From an uncultured cyanobacterium (lineage in GTDB: Bacteria; Cyanobacteriota; Cyanobacteriia; Cyanobacteriales; Chroococcidiopsidaceae), in NCBI GenBank assembly GCA_946221495.1, contig CAMIFA010000066.1, positions 1 through 25,006 of the forward strand: DNA of 25,006 nt. Direction: 5' to 3'. Below are positions 1 to 6,979 of this stretch, one piece after another. The position numbers and the translations under genes are program-made. Positions within the stretch are counted from its first letter, which is position 1, and every line of letters begins with the position of its first letter. The notes under the pieces were generated by a model. That model was given only the letters and a program-made list of their open reading frames with translations. It did no database searches and had not been told where the DNA came from.

Positions 1-303
1 ACTACCCGACAATAACCTGTCGCGACACGTTAAAACACTTGACATTTAACAGTCATAGCTATATTCCTCACAAAAAGCCTCGTAATGGCAAGTTAACACT
101 TGAACAACAGCAACAAAATCAATTTCTCGCTCGTCGGCGAGTAATGGTAGAAAATGTCATCCGGCATCTCAAGATTTTTCGGATTTTATCAAGTCGTTAT
201 CGCAATAGAAGAAAGCGTTTTGGGCTGAGGGTTAACTTGATTGCTGGACTTTATAACTATGGGCTGAAAGAAGCCACCTTGTTTTAATTCCGCAAGAGGT
301 CTA
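1..303 (+). mobile_element. 3' end of an IS5-like (DDE_Tnp_4) transposase gene, cut by the window edge
   Basis: The reading frame is open from the left edge of the window to a TAA at 285-287, so this is the C-terminal end of a longer protein whose start lies outside. The residues resemble the C-terminal part of DDE_Tnp_4 transposases of the IS5 group: a PHKKP stretch, an LxxEQ-rich linker, then ENVIRHLKIFRIL and a basic RYRNRRKRFG segment. An apparent start at position 39 is a TTG inside the open frame and is unlikely to be real. Five bases after the stop lies GCAAGAGGTCTA (292-303), which could be the right terminal inverted repeat of the element. A near-complementary sequence occurs at 24954. 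Whether the element is intact cannot be judged here. Confidence 0.7.
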
Positions 304-468
304 TTGTCTAAAAGCATTAGAAGCAAAAGCTAAAGTTGCTAAGTGCTAATACTAGGCTTGAAATTAGGCTAATAAATGGTTTTGTGTAACTTAGTAGTTG
401 CTAATGGTTAATGGGTTGTAGTGGCTTCCAATTATCCAGTAGCAGTTACTAGTTACTAATCCTAGAAA

Positions 469-942
469 TTATGCTTCTGAATGCAATATGGAGTTAAAAA
501 ATATCTGTGATGAGCGCATATTGTTTACCTCAGCACTTTCAATGACTGGACAAATAATCTCCTCATCAGTTTCAGGTATAGTTTCCCAACCTGAAAGTAA
601 TCCTTCTAACTCTAGCTTGAGAATCTGTAGCTGCTGAATTCGCCGCTTAATCTCTAAAAGCTTATCTTCTAGCTTCATCTTGATGTGACCGCAAGGCAAC
701 TCCCCTTGGTCATGGACATCCAAAAATTCTTTAATTTCTAACAGGCTTAATCCCAGACTTTGAGCACGTTTAATAAAATTCAGGCGAGCAAAGACATCAG
801 GAGCGAATAATCTAAATCCACCTTCTGTTCTACTTGATGCCTTAAGCAAACCTAGCTCTTCGTAGTAGCGAATTGTTTTAATCGGTACGCCACTTTCCTT
901 AGCAACTAAACCAATCTGTCTTGGTGCTTCTTTAACTAACAT
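469..942 (-). CDS. MerR-family metal-responsive transcriptional regulator
   Basis: A 157-residue MerR-family activator. The N-terminal winged helix-turn-helix is at about residues 8-76, with the family signature IRYYEELGLL at 24-33 and GGFRLF at 41-46. A long dimerization helix follows (about 87-118), then a metal-binding tail with CPVIE at 131-135. C84 and H86 (PCGH) fall where ZntR has Cys79 and the Cu(I) sensor CueR has Ser77. The Cys that lies 8 residues before CPxIE in CueR is a Pro here. The ligand set thus looks more like a divalent-metal sensor, although the neighbours are copper genes. A MerR-type operator lies 46 bp upstream (988-1005), so autoregulation is likely. The ATG at 942 has a weak AGGAT upstream. 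The family call is secure; the metal is not. Confidence 0.92.
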   Translation of the reverse strand: MLVKEAPRQIGLVAKESGVPIKTIRYYEELGLLKASSRTEGGFRLFAPDVFARLNFIKRAQSLGLSLLEIKEFLDVHDQGELPCGHIKMKLEDKLLEIKRRIQQLQILKLELEGLLSGWETIPETDEEIICPVIESAEVNNMRSSQIFFNSILHSEA

Positions 943-978
943 ACTCAGATCCTATGCTGCTCAAGTTCAATTACCGTT

Positions 979-1010
979 ATCCTAAAATCTCCAGTTAGCT
1001 GGAGAGACAA
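979..1010 (-). promoter_or_regulatory. MerR-type operator/promoter of the merR-family gene
   Basis: A perfect inverted repeat, TCTCCA-N6-TGGAGA, lies at 988-1005. On the minus strand a -35-like TTGTCT (1010-1005) is followed by a TAGGAT -10 (984-979) with a 20-bp spacer (or TTAGGA with 19). The repeat fills the spacer and its outer base overlaps the last base of the -35. A long 19-20 bp spacer holding a dyad is the classic arrangement for MerR-family activators. The same geometry recurs at 4658-4689 and 5360-5391. Confidence 0.75.
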
Positions 1011-1033
1011 CCAGAGAGTTTAACATTTGTGAA

Positions 1034-1996
1034 CTAATGGTTATGCTTGTACGTGGAGAAAGCAGAGACTTTACCATTGTTAGCAGCACTCGATGCCTGT
1101 ACTTCGATAACACCGCGATACATTTTCATCCCGCAGGTAAACTCATACTCACCAGGAACTTCGGGAGTAAATTCCACTGTTGTGGTTTGGTCAGGAGTAA
1201 GGTCAACAGCTAAGTTAAAGTCTGGAACCAGTAACTTGTCAAAGCACTTGTTCGGACTGTGGCGTTGGAAGTGCAATCGGACTCTTTGACCTGCTTCTAC
1301 AATCACTCGTCCTGGTTCGTAACCCTTCTCAACCGTAACTGTAGCTTCTTGAATACCTGCTAGTGTTGAAGTTGCTACAATTGCTGACTCTACAGTGGTA
1401 GAAAATTCTGGTTTGGTGTGGTGGGTAGGTTGAGCAGTAGTTGTCGGGATTGCAGCAGGAGTAGAATCGGCAGGTAGAACCTCGATAGCTCCCCGAAACA
1501 TATTCATGCCGCAGGTAAAGTCATAAGTACCTGGCTTGTCGGGTGTAAATTCGATAGGTGTGACTTGGTTGAGGGGAAGATCCTGGACAATATGAAACTC
1601 AGGAAGCCGCACTTCTTCAAGGCAACTATTGGGATCTTGACGCAGGAATTTCAGCCGAACTCTTTGACCTGCATTTACCACAACCCGGCTAGGTTCATAC
1701 CCACCATCAACAGTAATATCGATTTCCTGAATGCCTTGATTCGTCTTAGCTTGCTGGGACTTAGGCTTACTCAGAAGAAACCACCATAGCTCCAGTCCAA
1801 TTAATCCTAAGCCACCAACCGTGACTGCGCTTTTTAACCATAATGGCTGTTCGATGCGACGGAACTGATCAGTTTGTTCTGCCTCGGAGTGTTGCATCTG
1901 TTCGTCAGATATTTGTGCAACTGCTTGACCGGAAGCAATCCCTAATGCTATCCCCAAACTCGCAAGACTACTAACGAGTGCTGTTTTGTTCACCAT
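1034..1996 (-). CDS. Membrane-anchored protein with two cupredoxin-like domains
   Basis: A 320-residue protein with an N-terminal signal-like segment (about 1-28), a further membrane segment (about 55-75, rich in G, L and W), and two homologous cupredoxin-like domains at about 90-175 and 214-302. Each domain has the GYEP..V.V.AGQRVRL strand pair, a Cys in an NxC motif (NSC and NKC), a P-(D/G)-xYxFTCGM ending and a MxRGxIEV strand, so Cys and Met residues are available for copper. The family resembles Cupredoxin_1 (PF13473) proteins that accompany copper ATPases. It probably sits on the outer face of a membrane and binds copper near CopA (inference). The C-terminus ends KHNH. Its ribosome site AGGAGG begins within the stop codon of the micro-ORF at 2008-2088, which suggests translational coupling. 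It is likely part of the operon from the chaperone gene at 4612. Confidence 0.8.
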   Translation of the reverse strand: MVNKTALVSSLASLGIALGIASGQAVAQISDEQMQHSEAEQTDQFRRIEQPLWLKSAVTVGGLGLIGLELWWFLLSKPKSQQAKTNQGIQEIDITVDGGYEPSRVVVNAGQRVRLKFLRQDPNSCLEEVRLPEFHIVQDLPLNQVTPIEFTPDKPGTYDFTCGMNMFRGAIEVLPADSTPAAIPTTTAQPTHHTKPEFSTTVESAIVATSTLAGIQEATVTVEKGYEPGRVIVEAGQRVRLHFQRHSPNKCFDKLLVPDFNLAVDLTPDQTTTVEFTPEVPGEYEFTCGMKMYRGVIEVQASSAANNGKVSAFSTYKHNH

Positions 1997-2007
1997 TTGA
2001 AAACCTC

Positions 2008-2088
2008 CTATGCAATCACGCCTGATATTGCTCCCACCAGAAAGCCAAATCCTGCTAATGTACCGAACAAGACTACTTTCTTGAGCAT
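2008..2088 (-). CDS. 26-residue hydrophobic micro-ORF between the copper ATPase and cupredoxin genes
   Basis: The ATG at 2088-2086 opens a frame of 26 codons ending in TAG at 2010-2008. The peptide starts MLKKVVLF and continues as one Gly/Ala/Leu/Val-rich hydrophobic stretch without charged residues, ending GVIA. It would form a single short membrane helix with two lysines near the N-terminus. An AGGGGA ribosome site lies about 6 bases before the ATG. Its stop codon TAG is the beginning of the TAGGAGG ribosome site of the cupredoxin gene. It fills the gap between the ATPase (ends 2116) and the cupredoxin gene (starts 1996). It could be a small membrane protein or a coupling leader. I know of no family; translation is unproven. 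Confidence 0.45.
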   Translation of the reverse strand: MLKKVVLFGTLAGFGFLVGAISGVIA

Positions 2089-2115
2089 CGTTATTTCCCC
2101 TTTTTCATGCAATTT

Positions 2116-4383
2116 CTAGCTAATCGTTTTAGGATGGAAGTTACGTAAACGCAGTGCATTCGTTACTACTGAAACGGAACTAAATGCCATTGCTGCACCT
2201 GCAATGATTGGGCTGAGAAGCCAACCGAAGAAGGGAAATAAAATACCAGCCGCAATTGGAATCCCCGCAACGTTATAGATGAATGCAAAGAAGAGATTCT
2301 GGCGAATGTTTCGCATCGTTGCACGGGAAAGTTGAATAGCAGTAACAATGCCTTGGAGATCGCCAGAGATCAAAGTGATATCGCTAGCAGCGATCGCTAC
2401 ATCTGTCCCAGTGCCAATGGCAATCCCCACATCCGCTTGAGCCAAAGCAGGAGCATCATTAATTCCATCCCCTACCATCGCCACAATTTTTCTTTCTGCC
2501 TGGAGTTGCTGCACAGTAGCTGCTTTTTGGTCTGGACGGACTTCGGCAAGCACTCGTTTGATCCCCACTTCACGGGCAATTACTTCTGCGGTGCGGCGAT
2601 TGTCTCCGGTTAGCATCACCACTTCCAAACCGAGTTTTTGCAAAGTGCGAACTGCCCTAGTAGAGGATGACTTCAAGGCATCAGAAATTCCCATCACCCC
2701 TTGAATTTTTCCGTCCACAGCAATCCAGATCACGGTTTTACCCAGATACTCCAATTTGTCCCAGTGCGAGCGCAGGGCTTGGGTATCAATCCCCAATTCG
2801 CTCATCCAGCGTTGCGTCCCAATCTGCACAAGCTGTTCTGACACATATCCTTGCACACCACTACCTGCAACTGCCTCAAAATCTCGTGCATCTGCCAATT
2901 CCAATTGCTGAGACTGAGCGTATTGCACTACGGCTTCTGCCAACGGATGCTCGGAATTGCGTTCTACGGATGCGGCTAGCTGTAACAGTTTGAGTTCATT
3001 GCTATTAGCAGTCCCGTTAACAGTCACAAAGTCTGTAACAGTAGGCTTACCTTGCGTCAATGTGCCAGTTTTGTCGAGGACAATTGTTTGCAGTTTGTGC
3101 GCTAGTTCTAGGCTGTCTGCACCCTTAATCAAGATGCCGTTTTCTGCACCCTTTCCTGTACCCACCATGATTGATGTCGGAGTTGCCAAACCTAATGCAC
3201 AAGGACAAGCAATGATTAACACACCTACAGTCGTAATCAACGCCAGGGTAACGTTACCCATGATGTTGTACCAAATGATGAAAGTGGCGATCGCGATCGC
3301 AATCACGGCAGGCACAAACCAGCCTGTCACTTGATCTGCCAAGCGCTGAATTGGTGCTTTGGAACCTTGTGCTTGTTGTACAAGTTTCACAATTTGGGCA
3401 AGAAACGTATCTTTACCCACCCGCGTCGTCCGAAACTTAAAGCTTCCAGTTTTGTTGATCGTCGCTCCAATCACTTCATCACCAGGCTGCTTTTTGACAG
3501 CTACACTTTCTCCAGTTACCATTGCCTCATCCACTGTCGAGGAGCCTTCAATCACTTCACCGTCAGTAGGAATCTTTTCACCAGGACGTACTAAAATAAC
3601 ATCTCCAAGTTGAACTTCGGCGATTGGAACTTCCATCTCTTTACCATTGCGGATAATTCTGGCAGTTCTTGCTTGCAAGCCCATCAGCTTCCGAATAGCT
3701 TCTGAGGTTTGTCCTTTAGCACGGTTCTCAAACAACCTTCCTAATAGAATCAGCGTGATTACAACTGCTGCCACTTCATAGTAGACACTGGGAGTTAGTC
3801 CCTGAGTAGTAAGAAACCCAGGGGAAATCGTGACAAATAGTGAATAGAAATACGCTGCGCTAGTTCCCAGAGCTATCAGGGTATCCATTGTAGCAGCATG
3901 ACGTTTTAAGGCTTTCCAACTGTTTATATAGAAGGACTTGCCACACCAGAACTGAACTGGTGCAGTTAAGACAGCTTGTAGCCAGAAGTTATGCAGCCAC
4001 ATCGGGATAAACGGAATGTGCAACCCTGTCATCATGGGTAACGAACCAATCACTAGAATTGCACTAATGATGCCACCAAACCAGACCTTGCGAGTCAACT
4101 CCCGCGATTCTGCCAGTCTCGCTTTGCGTTCAGAATCATCATCCCCAGTCAGCAGGTCTTGTTCCTGAACTGGCTGGGCAGAGTATCCAGCAGCATCAAC
4201 GGCATCCTGTATTGCTTCTAAGTCAGTTTTTTTAGAGTCATAGGTGACACTGGCTTGTTCAGCGCCGAAGTTAACACTGCACGCACTCACGCCTGGAACG
4301 GAGCGAATTGCGTCTTCAATACTGTTGGCACAGGAGGCACAACTCATGCCTCGTAGTTTAAGCGTTGCGTTATCCTTATCCAT
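2116..4383 (-). CDS. copA: CopA/PacS-type Cu(I)-translocating P1B-ATPase
   Basis: A 755-residue heavy-metal P-type ATPase that exports Cu(I) across a membrane with ATP. It has one N-terminal HMA domain with GMSCASC (C15, C18), the actuator motif TGES, the transmembrane CPC motif (C393-P394-C395), the phosphorylation site DKTGT (D437), the P1B signature SEHPLAEAV, and the hinge GDGINDAPAL. Length and motif order are normal for a full-length enzyme. A very strong ribosome site, AAGGAGGTGA, precedes the ATG, and only 31 bases separate it from the upstream chaperone gene, so the two form an operon. CPC together with the HMA CxxC supports Cu(I)/Ag(I). Cyanobacteria carry paralogues PacS and CtaA, and I cannot separate these by eye; the context favours export and resistance. 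Confidence 0.95.
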   Translation of the reverse strand: MDKDNATLKLRGMSCASCANSIEDAIRSVPGVSACSVNFGAEQASVTYDSKKTDLEAIQDAVDAAGYSAQPVQEQDLLTGDDDSERKARLAESRELTRKVWFGGIISAILVIGSLPMMTGLHIPFIPMWLHNFWLQAVLTAPVQFWCGKSFYINSWKALKRHAATMDTLIALGTSAAYFYSLFVTISPGFLTTQGLTPSVYYEVAAVVITLILLGRLFENRAKGQTSEAIRKLMGLQARTARIIRNGKEMEVPIAEVQLGDVILVRPGEKIPTDGEVIEGSSTVDEAMVTGESVAVKKQPGDEVIGATINKTGSFKFRTTRVGKDTFLAQIVKLVQQAQGSKAPIQRLADQVTGWFVPAVIAIAIATFIIWYNIMGNVTLALITTVGVLIIACPCALGLATPTSIMVGTGKGAENGILIKGADSLELAHKLQTIVLDKTGTLTQGKPTVTDFVTVNGTANSNELKLLQLAASVERNSEHPLAEAVVQYAQSQQLELADARDFEAVAGSGVQGYVSEQLVQIGTQRWMSELGIDTQALRSHWDKLEYLGKTVIWIAVDGKIQGVMGISDALKSSSTRAVRTLQKLGLEVVMLTGDNRRTAEVIAREVGIKRVLAEVRPDQKAATVQQLQAERKIVAMVGDGINDAPALAQADVGIAIGTGTDVAIAASDITLISGDLQGIVTAIQLSRATMRNIRQNLFFAFIYNVAGIPIAAGILFPFFGWLLSPIIAGAAMAFSSVSVVTNALRLRNFHPKTIS

Positions 4384-4414
4384 TGCTCACCTCCTTATTT
4401 TGAGGGTACGTAAC

Positions 4415-4612
4415 TTATTCAGCAACGGGATATCCAGCTGCTGCGATCGCCTGTTTTACAGCAGGCTCAGATTGCTGTGTTTCAATATTGACAAGTTTTG
4501 TTTTTGGATCAGCCTCGACTTTTGCTGTTGGATCAATAGCTATAATGGCGTTGGTAATGGTTGTTACACAGGCAGAACAAGCCATATTTGGGACTTTGAG
4601 TTGAAATGTCAT
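4415..4612 (-). CDS. CopZ/Atx1-like copper chaperone (single HMA domain)
   Basis: A 65-residue soluble protein consisting of one heavy-metal-associated domain, with the ligand loop MACSAC (residues 10-15) after the first strand and the usual beta-alpha-beta-beta-alpha-beta length. It would carry Cu(I) in the cytoplasm and hand it to the N-terminal HMA domain of the adjacent ATPase. In cyanobacteria the chaperone Atx1 does this for PacS and CtaA. It is the first gene of the apparent operon chaperone - ATPase - micro-ORF - cupredoxin. A MerR-type promoter lies 46-77 bp upstream of the ATG. No strong ribosome site is visible. The loop has Ser rather than Thr or His between the cysteines, which is within family variation. 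Confidence 0.88.
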   Translation of the reverse strand: MTFQLKVPNMACSACVTTITNAIIAIDPTAKVEADPKTKLVNIETQQSEPAVKQAIAAAGYPVAE

Positions 4613-4657
4613 AGTTTTAAAAGTAAAGAAAAACTGCTTGGTCTAAGACCTAACTCT

Positions 4658-4689
4658 ATCTTGAAGTCTCCAGTGAGATGGAGAGTCAA
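4658..4689 (-). promoter_or_regulatory. MerR-type operator/promoter of the chaperone-copA operon
   Basis: On the minus strand a -35 TTGACT (4689-4684) is followed by the inverted repeat TCTCCA-N6-TGGAGA (4684-4667) and a weak -10 (CAAGAT at 4663-4658, spacer 20). The half-sites are identical to those of the merR promoter and sit in exactly the same position relative to the -35. The start codon of the chaperone gene is 55 bp downstream of the repeat. Confidence 0.75.
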
Positions 4690-4984
4690 GGGATATTTAA
4701 AAAATCTGTCTTTAGTAGGAGGCACAAGTCTGGTATCTCTACCCTCGGTAAAGTAGAGTATGACTGCTTCACTGAAGTGCCAATAGTTTCAGGTTGATAT
4801 GTCTGCAATCGCCAATCCCCAACTTTTCGGCATAGCAACGAACTAACCTGAGCTATAGGCTACAGTTGACTCGTATGGGTAATCATTCTGCCGTCAAGAC
4901 AAAATGTTACCCTAAATCTGTACTTCCCTTGGGAAGGCAAATCGGGCAACACAAGCGCCTGATTTAGCGTTATCTCATGGCTTT
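4690..4984 (-). other. Non-coding stretch between the chaperone operon and the Cys-rich gene
   Basis: I see no convincing gene here. Two inverted repeats lie at its right end: CTTCCC-N2-GGGAAG (4923-4936), and AAATCGGGC (4939-4947) facing GCCTGATTT (4957-4965) with one mismatch. The second begins about 20 bases past the stop of the 4985-5320 gene and may help end its transcript, although no clear T-tract follows. The rest (4690-4920) shows nothing I can name. Confidence 0.3.
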
Positions 4985-5320
4985 TTAAGCTACACCTGCA
5001 ATATTAGCAACCTTGCGGTATTCTTCAGCAGCACGACGACAAGCTTCAGCGCACTTCTGACAATGGGGACTGTCTAAGTGCTTCTCGCATTCATTCGCAC
5101 AGGCTTCGCAAATTTCAATACAAGAGCGAACAATCTGGGGAATGAAGCGTGAGCTACGACTCATAAAAGCAGCGGCAGTCCAACAAATTTCAGCACAATC
5201 ACGGCAAAGGCGAGCACATTCTGGCATACTACCTAGACACGCATCTTCGCAATGTTCACATTCATAGGCACAGTGAACAGCAGCATCTAAAATAGACTGG
5301 TACTGTTGATGAGGCATCAA
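4985..5320 (-). CDS. Cys-rich four-helix-bundle copper-binding protein (DUF326/Csp-like)
   Basis: A 111-residue protein with 15 cysteines, mostly in CxxxC and CxxC steps along predicted helices (C17, C21, C24, C28, C35, C39, C42, C46, C67, C71, C74, C78, C87, C90, C94). This is the pattern of DUF326 proteins and of copper storage proteins (Csp), in which cysteines line the core of a four-helix bundle and hold many Cu(I) ions. There is no signal peptide, so a cytoplasmic Csp3-like copper store is the likely role. FMSRSSRFIPQIVRSC is the typical helix 2-3 junction. The gene has its own MerR-type promoter 49 bp upstream of the start, linking it to the copA regulon. A paralogue is encoded at 6264-6620. 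Confidence 0.85.
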   Translation of the reverse strand: MMPHQQYQSILDAAVHCAYECEHCEDACLGSMPECARLCRDCAEICWTAAAFMSRSSRFIPQIVRSCIEICEACANECEKHLDSPHCQKCAEACRRAAEEYRKVANIAGVA

Positions 5321-5359
5321 AAATCTCCAAAATTTGCTTGAATATTATGTTCAGGCTTA

Positions 5360-5391
5360 AGCTTAAAATCTCCGGTCGGCTGGAAATTCAA
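5360..5391 (-). promoter_or_regulatory. MerR-type operator/promoter of the Cys-rich protein gene
   Basis: On the minus strand a -35-like TTGAAT (5391-5386) precedes the dyad TTTCCA-N6-CGGAGA (5386-5369), a degenerate form of TCTCCA-N6-TGGAGA. A -10-like TTAAGC (19-bp spacer) or TAAGCT (20-bp spacer) follows. Position relative to the -35 is identical to the two other operators, which is stronger evidence than the sequence of one site alone. Confidence 0.65.
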
Positions 5392-5484
5392 GCGAATCAG
5401 CTACTACTAAAGACAGATTTTGAAAATCAGTGAGACGCTCTCTATCTCATTTCACCTGGCAGGCTTTCAAAATAAAGCATACAA

Positions 5485-5520
5485 AGTTAGATGGCACTCC
5501 ATGTCAGCTTCGCTCTAACT
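5485..5520 (-). terminator. Possible stem-loop after the DUF305 gene
   Basis: AGTTAGA (5485-5491) and TCTAACT (5514-5520) form 7-bp arms with a 22-base loop just past the stop of the 5537-6175 gene on the minus strand. The following minus-strand sequence is T-rich but lacks a clean T-tract, so a terminator role is uncertain. Confidence 0.25.
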
Positions 5521-5536
5521 GCCCCTACAGGTTGCC

Positions 5537-6175
5537 CTAATTCTGATTACCTACTGCTGCTGAACCAGCGGCAGCTGCGCCGCGATATTGAATGCCGTAA
5601 ACATTCTGGAGCATAGTTCGTAGTTGGTTAATCTCCCTTGTTTGGGCAGATATAATGTCTGCTGCAAGATCCACGAACCTATGATGGTATGCACGATCAA
5701 TAACCTCGCCACCCATTATGATCGCCCCCCAGTGGTGCGAGGCTAGAGTTTTCATAAACTCAATCTCAAAGCGCGAACCATTCAATGCTCCGAGCCGACT
5801 TAATTCACTGGCGTTCATCTTATTCGTCGTCGGTGCATATTGAATGCCGTACCAGTTAGTAAGCCATGACTGCATCGTTTGAATCTCTTGCCTCTGAGCC
5901 TTAATGACTTCTTCACAAGTTGACTTTAACTGCTGACGAGTAGCTTTCTGCAAACACACTTGCGACATCTAGATAGCAAAGTAGTGATGGTCAATGAAGT
6001 CCCTTAAAAGGCGGATCTCTATCTGAGTGAGCCTCATTCTTGGAGCCGGTTCGCTTGCCGCGCTCGGCTTAGTTGCAGTAGTAAACACACCAACGGTGAG
6101 TGTCAGGGGTAGGAGTAACTGTAAAGCGATACTGATGGGGAGACGTGGTAATACTCTGTTGTTACGTGACATCAT
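5537..6175 (-). pseudogene. DUF305 secreted protein gene interrupted by a single in-frame amber codon
   Basis: Two open frames, 6175-5969 (68 residues plus TAG) and 5968-5537 (143 residues), lie in the same frame and are joined directly: the TAG at 5971-5969 is followed by ATG at 5968. Read through, the protein has a signal-like N-terminus (about 12-40), then the DUF305 motif RLLRDFIDHHYFAI, the amber, then SQVCLQKATRQQLKSTCEE, EIQTMQSWL..WYG and a second DUF305 unit (FEIEFMKTLASHHWGAI...EINQLRTML). The stop falls inside the first HHxxAI..(M) motif, where CAG (Gln) would be ordinary, so C-to-T at one base explains it. DUF305 proteins such as CopM bind copper in the periplasm. As read, the secreted part is cut after the first helix; restart at 5968 would give a protein without a signal peptide. 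Sequencing error, readthrough and true decay all remain possible. Confidence 0.8.
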
Positions 6176-6204
6176 TAACTAGCGTACTAAAGTTGAACAA
6201 CATC

Positions 6205-6246
6205 AAAACAAAAAAGGGCATTGCATTATTAAGGAGTGCAATGCCC
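6205..6246 (-). terminator. Rho-independent terminator of the 6264-6620 gene
   Basis: On the minus strand, starting 18 bases past the stop codon, a perfect 10-bp stem GGGCATTGCA (6246-6237) / TGCAATGCCC (6225-6216) with an 11-base loop is followed by six T residues (6215-6210) and further T-rich sequence. This is a textbook intrinsic terminator. It separates the Cys-rich gene from the DUF305 gene, whose start lies only about 30 bases downstream. Confidence 0.85.
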
Positions 6247-6263
6247 AGATATAACTCGACTAC

Positions 6264-6620
6264 TTAAGCTGCCATTGCTGTGGCCATTTGCCGACAGGAC
6301 TCGGCGCAGCGGCGGCACGACTCGGCACACCGTTTGCAGTGCTCACTATCGTGTTTCTCGCACTCAGCAGCACAGCGATCGCAGGCTTCAGCACAAACAC
6401 TGCACATTTGCCCGTGAAGAGGAGAATTACGGGACATAAAACGAGCGCATAGAGCGCAAGTATCAGCACAATCGCGGCATAATTTAATACATTCTGTCAT
6501 CATCTGTACCATATCGCCGCTTAAGCAAGCATCGGCACAGTTTTCGCAATCACGCATACAATCAAGGCACGCTTGAATGCAAGTTTCAAGTAGAGATTGA
6601 TGAGATTGAGATGTAGTCAC
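6264..6620 (-). CDS. Cys-rich four-helix-bundle copper-binding protein (DUF326/Csp-like), second copy
   Basis: A 118-residue protein with 21 cysteines (from C14 to C109) in dense CxxC/CxxxC arrays, clearly paralogous to the 4985-5320 product: shared features include LCRDCADTC, FMSRxSP, CAEAC and ECEKH-SxHCxxCAE.CRRCAE. It has no signal peptide, so a cytoplasmic multi-copper store is likely by analogy with Csp3. It is richer in Cys than its paralogue, with an added C-terminal CRRCAESC. A good ribosome site (TTAGGAGGTAAAAGTG on the minus strand) precedes the ATG. I see neither a MerR-type dyad nor a TTTCAT direct repeat in the usual position upstream on its strand. The two TTTCAT boxes beyond 6751 point the other way. 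A clean terminator follows at 6205-6246, so it is probably monocistronic. Confidence 0.85.
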   Translation of the reverse strand: MTTSQSHQSLLETCIQACLDCMRDCENCADACLSGDMVQMMTECIKLCRDCADTCALCARFMSRNSPLHGQMCSVCAEACDRCAAECEKHDSEHCKRCAESCRRCAESCRQMATAMAA

Positions 6621-6750
6621 TTTTACCTCCTAAAGTATTCAATTAAAAAAACAGTATTTTTGCCTTTTCAGCTTCACCTTAAGAAAGATGTAACTGGGAG
6701 CGCGTCTACCTAACGATACGTTGGTATTTCTTACTAAGGAGATAGTAATA

Positions 6751-6767
6751 TTTCATGCTGATTTCAT
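6751..6767 (+). promoter_or_regulatory. TTTCAT-N5-TTTCAT box 1 (upstream of the lysozyme-like gene, distal)
   Basis: Exact direct repeat, spacer GCTGA, followed by TTTTGGATG as at box 4 (8786). It lies 57 bp before box 2, and both precede the gene at 6980. The 11-bp period matches one helical turn, as expected for an OmpR/PhoB-type dimer. Confidence 0.75.
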
Positions 6768-6807
6768 TTTTGGATGCCTAGCTGTTTTAACGTCCGGTTT
6801 ATAAGAA

Positions 6808-6824
6808 TTTCATGCTAATTTCAT
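6808..6824 (+). promoter_or_regulatory. TTTCAT-N5-TTTCAT box 2 (upstream of the lysozyme-like gene, proximal)
   Basis: Exact direct repeat, spacer GCTAA, followed by TTTTTTAAGAAAACATAATATATAA; the TAATAT (6840-6845) lies about 15 bases past the second half-site and could be the -10. The start codon of the 6980 gene is 155 bases downstream, giving a long leader. Confidence 0.75.
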
Positions 6825-6979
6825 TTTTTTAAGAAAACATAATATATAAGGAGTTATGGCACTTTTAGAAACTTACCAAAGCGCTTTATTATGAACTTTA
6901 ACTAAAAATCTTGATGAAATTGTAGAGATAATGAACAAGTTAAACGGTCGTAAAAGTATTGCTGAGGAGATGATTAATA

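Larger units (their letters stand above)
6621..6979. other. Divergent intergenic region between the two halves of the island
   Basis: This 359-base AT-rich gap separates minus-strand genes on the left from plus-strand genes on the right. It contains two TTTCAT-N5-TTTCAT boxes (6751-6767 and 6808-6824) reading toward 6980, and the minus-strand promoter of the 6264-6620 gene must also lie here. Beyond these I see no gene; a 23-codon frame beginning near 6931 overlaps the start of the 6980 gene and lacks support. Confidence 0.5.

Noticed and set aside
2332..3613. Several plus-strand open frames inside copA, and similar frames opposite or within the RND pump genes
   Set aside because: They are out-of-frame or antisense shadows of well-supported genes with no family resemblance.
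4903..4941. Minus-strand TTGCCT - 19 bases - TTAGGG around CTTCCC-N2-GGGAAG as another MerR-type promoter
   Set aside because: The spacer fits, but the dyad differs in sequence and spacing from the three consistent operators and lies over 290 bases from the next gene.
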